Shown in pieces: positions 6,157 through 10,975 of a DNA stretch of 10,975 nucleotides. Each line of letters starts with the position of its first letter. Position 1 is the first letter of the stretch. The notes beneath the pieces are model-generated. The model made no database searches. It was not told the origin of the DNA and worked only from the letters and a program-made list of their open reading frames with translations. Both the position numbers and the translations under genes were made by a program. The DNA is from Actinomycetes bacterium (GTDB taxonomy: Bacteria > Actinomycetota > Acidimicrobiia > Acidimicrobiales > Ilumatobacteraceae). The DNA lies in the NCBI GenBank assembly GCA_023417265.1, contig JAEZFY010000309.1:1-10975 (forward strand). Reading direction: 5' to 3'.

Positions 6157-7182
6157 ATGGACATCGGGCTGGTCCTCCAGACCACTCCGCCTGCGAGCCG
6201 GGTCATCGACCTTGCCAAGCGGGCCGAGACCTACGGCTTCTCGCACGTCTGGACGTTCGACTCACACATCTTGTGGGAGGAGCCGTACGTCATCTACAGC
6301 CAGATCCTCGCCGAGACCCGCAACGTGATCGTCGGGCCGATGGTCACCAACCCGGCCACCCGCGACTGGACCGTCACCGCCAGCACCTACGCCACGCTCA
6401 ACGAGATGTACGGCAACCGCACGGTCTGCGGGATCGGCCGCGGCGACTCGGCGGTGCGGGTCACCAACGGCAAGCCGACCACGCTGGCCACGATGGGCGA
6501 GTCGATCCACGTGATCCGCGAACTCGCCAACGGCCGTTCGGTCGACTACAAGGGGTCCACGATCACGCTCCCGTGGGCGTCGAAGTCGCGGCTCGAGGTG
6601 TGGGGCGCCGGGTACGGGCCCAAGGCGCTCGACCTGATCGGGCGCACGTGCGACGGCTTCATCCTGCAGTTGGCCGACGTGTCGATCGCCGAGTGGACGA
6701 TCAACACCGTCAAGGCCGCCGCCGAGGCAGCCGGGCGCAACCCCGACGACGTCGCCGTGTGCGTGGCCGCTCCGGCCTACGTCGCCCCGGCCGACACGAT
6801 CGATTACCAGCGCGACCAGTGCCGCTGGTTCGGCGGGATGGTGGGCAACCACGTCGCCGACATCGTCGCCCGTTACGGCGCCGACGACCCGCACATCCCG
6901 CAGGCGCTCACCGACTACATCAAGGGCCGCCAGGGCTACGACTACAACGAGCACGGGCAGGCCGGCAACACGCACGCCGAGTTCGTGCCCGACGAGATCG
7001 TCGACCGGTTCTGCATTCTCGGCCCGGTCGACGCCCACATCGCCCGCCTCCAGGAACTCAGGGGGCTCGGCGTCGACCAGTTCGCGATCTACCTGCAACA
7101 CGACGCCAAGGACGAGACGTTGCGGCAGTACGGCGAGCACATCATCCCGGCTCTCGCCGAACAGGTGCGCGCCAAGTCGTGA
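6157..7182 (+). CDS. LLM-class flavin/F420-dependent oxidoreductase (CPS_4043-like)
   Basis: From ATG 6157 the protein has 341 residues; starting at 6145 would add four (MSHL). I prefer 6157 because the family begins 'M-D-x-G-x-V-L-Q-T' and because 6145 lies inside the predicted -10 box. It is a bacterial luciferase-like TIM barrel: 'LAKRAETYGFSHVWTFDSH' (19-37) is the typical second strand, 'GPMVTNPATRDWTVTAS' and 'GNRTVCGIGRGDSAVR' are highly conserved blocks, and 'WGAGYGPKALDLIG' matches the phosphate-binding region. The best match I recall is the CPS_4043 family, near Mer-type methylene-tetrahydromethanopterin reductases. The cofactor (F420 or FMN) cannot be fixed from sequence; F420 is plausible in an actinobacterium. 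It heads an operon with an NMT1-type ABC importer, overlapping the next gene by 4 nt, so it probably acts on the imported compound. The substrate is unknown. Confidence 0.9.
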   Translation: MDIGLVLQTTPPASRVIDLAKRAETYGFSHVWTFDSHILWEEPYVIYSQILAETRNVIVGPMVTNPATRDWTVTASTYATLNEMYGNRTVCGIGRGDSAVRVTNGKPTTLATMGESIHVIRELANGRSVDYKGSTITLPWASKSRLEVWGAGYGPKALDLIGRTCDGFILQLADVSIAEWTINTVKAAAEAAGRNPDDVAVCVAAPAYVAPADTIDYQRDQCRWFGGMVGNHVADIVARYGADDPHIPQALTDYIKGRQGYDYNEHGQAGNTHAEFVPDEIVDRFCILGPVDAHIARLQELRGLGVDQFAIYLQHDAKDETLRQYGEHIIPALAEQVRAKS

Positions 7183-8051
7183 CGAACGATTCCCCCGTGT
7201 GGCGCCGGGCGGCCCGCCGCAGCGCGCTGTTCGTCGTCGCCCTGTTCCTGCTGGCCTGCTTGTGGGAGCTGTGGAAGTGGATCGCCCCGGCCCCCGGAGC
7301 GATCGTTCCGCGCACCGACGACCGCTCGATGCCACACACGTGGGACATCGTCCGCCGGCTCGGCGAGCCCGAGCGGCGCGGCCTCGACGAACCGATCTGG
7401 CGCACCGTGCTCGGCTACTGCTGGAACACCGGCAAGCTGGCCCTCGGTGGGTTCCTGCTCGGGGCGGCCATCGGTGTCGCCCTGGCGGTGCTGATGGCAC
7501 GCTGGCGGATCGCCGAGCGGGCACTGCTGCCGTGGGTGATCATGAGCCAGACGGTTCCCCTGATCGCGCTCGCGCCGCAGGTGATCTCGTGGTCGGGGCG
7601 AGTCGACATCGCCGGCTGGGAATGGCCGCGGTGGCTGTCGGTGTGCGTGCTCGCCGCGTTCCTGGCGTTCTTCCCGATCGCCGTCGGCACGCTGCGCGGC
7701 CTCAAGTCGGCACCGCACGCGGCGCTCGAGCTGATGGATTCGTACGCAGCGTCGTGGTCGCGCACGCTGTTCAAGCTGCGCTTCCCCTCGGCCATCCCGT
7801 ACATGGTGCCGGCGTTCAAGCTGGCGGCGACGCTCTCGGTGGTCGGCGTGATCGTGTCCGAGATCTCGATCGGCCAGAGCAACGGCATCGGCCGGGCCGT
7901 GATCTCGTACCTGCAAACCGGATCGGGTGACCCGGCCAAGATCTACGCGGCGGTGTTCGGCGCAGCCCTGCTCGGCATGCTGCTGTACGGGCTGGTCGTG
8001 TTCGCTGACACCGTCGTCACCCGCAACCGACCGAAGGAATCGATGGCGTGA
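7179..8051 (+). CDS. ABC transporter permease 1 (NMT1/taurine-type, SsuC/TauC-like)
   Basis: The start is GTG 7179, giving 290 residues and a GTGA overlap with the LLM stop; the frame stays open much further upstream but only as a shadow of the LLM gene. TM1 is ~15-35 ('ALFVVALFLLACLW'). A periplasmic stretch of about 50 residues follows ('TDDRSMPHTWDIVRRLGEPE'), then further membrane segments around 'LGGFLLGAAIGVALAVLMA', 'VCVLAAFLAFFPIAVGT', 'LAATLSVVGVIV' and 'AAVFGAALLGMLLYGLVVFA'. The cytoplasmic EAA loop that docks on the ATPase begins at Glu184 ('ELMDSYAASWSRTLFKLRFP'). Compared with permease 2 it has a longer loop after TM1 and an insert ('SGRVDIAGWEWPRW') in mid-domain. It likely pairs with permease 2 as a heterodimer in the inner membrane. 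Confidence 0.9.
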   Translation: MTNDSPVWRRAARRSALFVVALFLLACLWELWKWIAPAPGAIVPRTDDRSMPHTWDIVRRLGEPERRGLDEPIWRTVLGYCWNTGKLALGGFLLGAAIGVALAVLMARWRIAERALLPWVIMSQTVPLIALAPQVISWSGRVDIAGWEWPRWLSVCVLAAFLAFFPIAVGTLRGLKSAPHAALELMDSYAASWSRTLFKLRFPSAIPYMVPAFKLAATLSVVGVIVSEISIGQSNGIGRAVISYLQTGSGDPAKIYAAVFGAALLGMLLYGLVVFADTVVTRNRPKESMA

Positions 8052-8917
8052 GTTCCGCAGCAGAGCGACCCGACGGCGGCACCGAGCCGCGCTACGCCGG
8101 GCCCGGCGGCGGGCCGAACGCGGTCGTCGTCGACCGCGTCAGCAAAGTCTTCAACCAGGCCAAGCCGAACGAGGTGGCGGCGCTCCACGACATCGAACTC
8201 ACCGTCGCCAAGGGCGAGTTCGTTTCCCTGATCGGGCCGTCGGGCTGCGGTAAGTCCACGCTGCTACGGCTGATCGGCAACCTGATCGAGCCGACGTCGG
8301 GGACGGTGCTCGTCAACGGCAAGTCGGCCGCTCAGGCCCGGCTCGACCAGGAGTACGGCATGGCCTTCCAGCAGGCCGGCCTGTTCGAGTGGCGCACCGT
8401 GGCCCGCAACATCGAGCTCCCGCTCGAACTGAAGGGCTGGGACAAGGCCCGCCGACGCGAGCGCGCCGGCGAGATGCTCGCCCTGGTGAAGCTGGCCGAG
8501 TTCGCCAAGCACATGCCGTGGCAGTTGTCGGGTGGCATGCAGCAGCGCGTGGCGATCGCCCGCGCGTTGGCCGCCGACCCGCCGCTACTGCTGATGGACG
8601 AGCCGTTCGGCGCGCTCGACGAGATGACCCGCGAGCACATGCAGGCCGAGCTGTTGCGGATCCGCTCGATCACCGGCACCTCGGTCGTGTTCGTCACGCA
8701 CTCGATTCCCGAGGCCGTGTACCTGTCCGACCGGGTGGTGGTGATGTCGCCCCGGCCCGGCCGGATCACCGACATCATCGACGTGCCGCTCGGCGGCAGC
8801 CGCTCCGAGGACACCCGCGAGGACACCACGTTCTACGCCAAGATCACCGAGGTCCGCGAAGCGTTGCGGCGCGTCGAGGGTCACGGCGCCCCACGCGGCG
8901 GGGTCGACGACCGGTGA
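8048..8917 (+). CDS. ABC transporter ATP-binding protein (nitrate/sulfonate/taurine class)
   Basis: A 289-residue ATPase that powers import through the two flanking permeases on the cytoplasmic face. All nucleotide-binding motifs are intact: Walker A GPSGCGKST (63-71), Q-loop at 'AFQQAGLFEW' (Gln108/109), signature LSGGMQQR (160-167), Walker B 'LLLMDEP' (180-186) with Glu185 as catalytic base, D-loop 'ALD' (189-191) and switch His218 ('VTHSIPEA'). The 'PFGALDEMTRE' and 'SPRPGRI' blocks are typical of the TauB/SsuB/ThiZ group. The first ~24 residues are a Gly/Pro-rich extension of no clear function. GTG 8048 overlaps the permease 1 stop by 4 nt (GTGA), and the same arrangement links it to permease 2, implying translational coupling and a fixed subunit ratio. 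Confidence 0.95.
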   Translation: MSSAAERPDGGTEPRYAGPGGGPNAVVVDRVSKVFNQAKPNEVAALHDIELTVAKGEFVSLIGPSGCGKSTLLRLIGNLIEPTSGTVLVNGKSAAQARLDQEYGMAFQQAGLFEWRTVARNIELPLELKGWDKARRRERAGEMLALVKLAEFAKHMPWQLSGGMQQRVAIARALAADPPLLLMDEPFGALDEMTREHMQAELLRIRSITGTSVVFVTHSIPEAVYLSDRVVVMSPRPGRITDIIDVPLGGSRSEDTREDTTFYAKITEVREALRRVEGHGAPRGGVDDR

Positions 8918-9693
8918 GCGCGGGCCGTGTCGCCGCGGTGGTGCTGCCACCTCTGGTGCTCGGAGTGGCGGCCGTCCTCGGGTGGGAGCTGCTCGTCCAG
9001 GCGCTCGACCTCAAGCCGTACTTTCTGCCGGCGCCGTCGAGCATCGCCGACGCCTTCACCGGCAACCTCGACCGGATCTGGGGCGCCGTGCGCGTGTCGG
9101 GCACGAACGCCCTGATCGGGCTCGTCGGTGGGGTCGTGCTCGGCGTCGCCGTGAGCTTCTTGCTGATGCGCTTCGACCTGCTCAACGAGCTGGCGAACCC
9201 GCTCGCGGTGGCGCTCAACGCGGTGCCGATCGTCGTGATCGTGTCGGTCTTCCAGAACTGGTACCCGTCGACGAGCGAGATGCCGCGGCGGCTGGTGGTC
9301 GCCGTGGTCGTCTACTTCATCGTGCTCGTCAACGTGTCGAAGGGTCTCCGCGGCGTGCACGCCACGCATCTCGAACTGCTGCGCTCGCTGGCCGCCTCCC
9401 CGCGGGCGGTACTCGTCAAGGCGCGCATCCCGAACGCGATCCCGTTCTTGTTCACGGCGATCAAGATCGCCGCCCCGACGGCGGTGATCACGGCCTTCGT
9501 GGCCGAGTATTTCGGCGGCCGGCAGAACGGGCTCGGGTACTTCATCCCGAGCAACTTCGCCGGTTCGAAGAACGCCATGGCGTGGGCGTACGTGCTCGGC
9601 GCGTGCCTGCTCGGCCTGGGGTTCTACCTGGTCTCCATCCTGCTGGAGAGAGTCATCAACAAACAGTCGGGGCCGCGCCCCGGGGGAGCATGA
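8914..9693 (+). CDS. ABC transporter permease 2 (NMT1/taurine-type, SsuC/TauC-like)
   Basis: The start is GTG 8914, overlapping the ATPase stop by 4 nt; 259 residues, the usual size for this permease class. TM1 covers ~6-30 ('VVLPPLVLGVAAVLGWELL'), followed by the family motif 'YFLPAPSSIADAF' (36-48). Later membrane segments include 'ALIGLVGGVVLGVAVSFLLM', 'LVVAVVVYFIVLVNV' and 'AWAYVLGACLLGLGFYLVSI'. The EAA loop begins at Glu154 ('ELLRSLAASPRAVLVKARIP'). It differs clearly from permease 1, so the transporter appears to use two distinct membrane subunits rather than the homodimer common in this family. The frame is open well upstream of 8914, but there it only shadows the ATPase gene. It ends in an ATGA overlap with the solute-binding protein gene. 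Confidence 0.93.
   Translation: MSAGRVAAVVLPPLVLGVAAVLGWELLVQALDLKPYFLPAPSSIADAFTGNLDRIWGAVRVSGTNALIGLVGGVVLGVAVSFLLMRFDLLNELANPLAVALNAVPIVVIVSVFQNWYPSTSEMPRRLVVAVVVYFIVLVNVSKGLRGVHATHLELLRSLAASPRAVLVKARIPNAIPFLFTAIKIAAPTAVITAFVAEYFGGRQNGLGYFIPSNFAGSKNAMAWAYVLGACLLGLGFYLVSILLERVINKQSGPRPGGA
9682..9688 (+). promoter_or_regulatory. Ribosome binding site GGGGGAG favouring ATG 9696
   Basis: GGGGGAG ends 1 nt before ATG 9690 but 7 nt before ATG 9696. Normal Shine-Dalgarno spacing thus favours the second ATG as the start of the solute-binding protein, while the first forms the ATGA overlap with the permease 2 stop. The two differ by only two residues. Confidence 0.5.
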
Positions 9694-10934
9694 ACATGAG
9701 AACAATCACCAAGCGAGGCGTCGCCCTGGCGGCGGTGCTCGCGATCACCGCCGCGGCCTGCGGCGGCGATGACGACGACGCCGCCGACGAGCCCGCCGAC
9801 ACCGCCGCCCAAGCACCCGCCGACACGGAAGCCGAAGCACCCGCCGACACGGAAGCCGAGGCACCCGCCGACACGGCTGGTGAGGCCCCGGCCGACTGCG
9901 CCGAGCCGACGCCGGTCAAGCTGCAGTTGCAGTGGTTCACACAAGCCCAGTTCGCTGGCTACTTCGCGGCGATCGACCAGGGCTACTACGCCGCGCAGTG
10001 TCTCGACGTCGAGATCCTCCAGGGTGGCGTCGACATCCAGCCTCACGTGGTGCTCGCCGACGGCGGTTCTGACTTCGCGATCTCGTGGGTGTCCAAGGCG
10101 CTCGCCGGACGCGAGGCCGGGGCGGACATCACCAACATCGCCCAGGTGTTCCAGCGCTCGGGCACGCTCCAGGTGGCGTGGGCCGACTCGGGCATCGACA
10201 GCGTCGACGATTTCGCCGGCAAGAAGATCGGGAACTGGGGCTTCGGCAACGAGTACGAGATCTTCGCCGCGCTCGGCGAAGCCGGCCTCGACCCGGCCAC
10301 CGACGTCGAGCTGGTCGCCCAGGACTTCGACATGAACGGCTTGCTCGACCGCGAGATCGACGCTGCCGAGGCGATGACCTACAACGAGTACGCGCAGCTG
10401 CTCGAGGCGGTCAACCCCGACACCGGCGAGCTGTACCAGCCCGAGGACTTCACCGTCATCAACTACTCCGACATCGGCGTCGGCATGCTCCAGGACGCGA
10501 TCTGGGCCGACCAGAGCCGCCTCGACGAGGACCCGGCGTACAAGGACACGGCGGTGCGGTTCGTCGCCGCCTCGCTGCAGGGCTGGGCGTTCTGCAAGGA
10601 CAACGTGGAGCAGTGCGCCGACATCACCACCGCGGCCGGGTCGACGCTCGGCACGAGCCACCAGCTGTGGATGATGAACGAGGTCAACAAGCTGATCTGG
10701 CCGTCGGCGCAAGGCGTCGGCTACATCATCGAGGACGAGTGGAACAAGACCGTCGAGATCAGCCGCAACACGCCGAACCTCGACGGGGCGACCGTGCTCA
10801 CGGCCGACCCCACCGAGGGCGCCTTCACGAACGAGATCGTCGAGGCCGCCTGGGCCCTGCTCGGCGACGACTTCGACGGCACCGGCGACGACTACGCCCC
10901 GATCGAGGTCACCCTCGAAGAAGGCGGCATCTGA
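9690..10934 (+). CDS. NMT1/THI5-like ABC transporter solute-binding lipoprotein
   Basis: The protein has 414 residues from ATG 9690, or 412 from ATG 9696, which has the better ribosome-binding-site spacing. A lipoprotein signal is clear: 'MRTITKRG', a hydrophobic core, then 'ITAAACGG' with Cys24 as the lipidated residue. Residues 27-70 are an acidic, Ala/Pro/Thr-rich spacer built on 'EAPADTEA', holding the domain off the membrane. From ~74 the NMT1/THI5 fold begins with 'LQLQWFTQAQFAGYFAAI', close to the opening of RibY- and ThiY-like binding proteins, followed by 'GGSDFAISW' and 'DDFAGKKIGNWGFGNEYEI'. The C-terminal lobe includes 'FCKDNVEQC', a possible disulfide. It captures the substrate outside the membrane and delivers it to the permease pair. 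A pyrimidine, riboflavin-like or other N-heterocyclic ligand is plausible but unproven. Confidence 0.93.
   Translation: MNMRTITKRGVALAAVLAITAAACGGDDDDAADEPADTAAQAPADTEAEAPADTEAEAPADTAGEAPADCAEPTPVKLQLQWFTQAQFAGYFAAIDQGYYAAQCLDVEILQGGVDIQPHVVLADGGSDFAISWVSKALAGREAGADITNIAQVFQRSGTLQVAWADSGIDSVDDFAGKKIGNWGFGNEYEIFAALGEAGLDPATDVELVAQDFDMNGLLDREIDAAEAMTYNEYAQLLEAVNPDTGELYQPEDFTVINYSDIGVGMLQDAIWADQSRLDEDPAYKDTAVRFVAASLQGWAFCKDNVEQCADITTAAGSTLGTSHQLWMMNEVNKLIWPSAQGVGYIIEDEWNKTVEISRNTPNLDGATVLTADPTEGAFTNEIVEAAWALLGDDFDGTGDDYAPIEVTLEEGGI
9811..9882 (+). repeat. 24-bp tandem repeat in the lipoprotein linker
   Basis: Units are 9811-9834, 9835-9858 and 9859-9882; the first two are identical 24-mers and the third diverges at its end. 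Each encodes a version of the octapeptide EAPADTEA. A degenerate partial copy (EAPADCAE) follows. Such units can change copy number by slippage and would change spacer length without altering the binding domain. Confidence 0.9.
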
Positions 10935-10944
10935 CGCCTGGGTG

Positions 10945-10961
10945 ATCCTGCCCGGCGGGAT
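10945..10961 (+). terminator. Short hairpin after the ABC operon, weak terminator candidate
   Basis: ATCCTGC (10945-10951) pairs with GCGGGAT (10955-10961) around a 3-nt loop, 7 bp with one T-G wobble, starting 10 nt after the last stop codon. No T-tract follows within the window, so it may be a GC-type terminator, or a structure in a transcript that continues. Confidence 0.35.
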
Positions 10962-10975
10962 GCGCGCGAGCGCGC
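10962..10975. repeat. Perfect GC palindrome at the window edge
   Basis: GCGCGC-GA-GCGCGC occupies the last 14 bases, directly after the hairpin at 10945-10961. It may be part of a compound terminator or of an element cut by the window edge. Confidence 0.4.

Noticed and set aside
6262..7524. A 420-codon minus-strand open frame opposite the LLM gene and permease 1
   Set aside because: Low-complexity shadow composition, no start signal and no recognisable motif, and it spans two well-supported genes.
9624..10712. A 362-codon minus-strand open frame opposite the solute-binding protein gene
   Set aside because: It has Val/Asp/Arg/His-rich shadow composition, with an apparent repeat that is only the 24-bp linker repeat read backwards.

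Overview
The window is high-GC, densely coded DNA with GTG starts, 4-nt stop/start overlaps and TANNNT boxes placed a few bases upstream of start codons. Together with the secreted repeat protein ending in an 'LDTR' motif and the acidic Ala/Pro/Asp/Thr linker on the solute-binding lipoprotein, this suggests an actinobacterium, most likely of the class Acidimicrobiia (Ilumatobacter-like). That placement is inference; no rRNA or other marker is present. I see no tRNA, rRNA, CRISPR array, transposase or phage gene. There is no gene-free stretch longer than about 141 bases.

Layout. (1) 1-1959, plus strand: the 3' part of a large secreted protein, with a beta-propeller-like region, an octaglycine linker and three exact 117-residue repeats ending at the stop codon. 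(2) 2021-3937, plus: methylmalonate/malonate-semialdehyde dehydrogenase (mmsA) followed 15 nt later by a small VOC/glyoxalase-fold protein. (3) 5540-3969, minus: an SRPBCC protein with a fused helical C-terminal domain, then a zinc-ribbon NUDIX hydrolase, separated by a long imperfect inverted repeat. (4) 5541-5681: a divergent promoter region with mirrored promoter boxes. (5) 5682-6092, plus: a GNAT acetyltransferase. (6) 6157-10934, plus: a tight five-gene operon of a luciferase-like (LLM) flavin/F420 oxidoreductase, permease, ATPase, second permease and solute-binding lipoprotein. Every junction in it is a 4-nt GTGA or ATGA overlap. (7) 10935-10975: short hairpins at the window edge.

How the genes may work together. 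The oxidoreductase resembles the CPS_4043-type LLM family, which I recall as often lying near dihydropyrimidinase-type genes. The ABC system is of the NMT1/THI5 (pyrimidine, riboflavin, taurine, nitrate) class. MmsA can convert malonate semialdehyde, the end product of reductive uracil breakdown via beta-alanine, to acetyl-CoA. The best working hypothesis is therefore uptake and catabolism of a pyrimidine-like or other N-heterocyclic compound, with the missing ring-opening enzymes outside the window. Substrate and pathway are inferred, not shown. The most notable structural signals are the probable leaderless promoters (one of which changes the start of the LLM gene), the palindrome upstream of the operon promoter, the mirrored divergent promoter, and the exact repeat architecture of the first protein.
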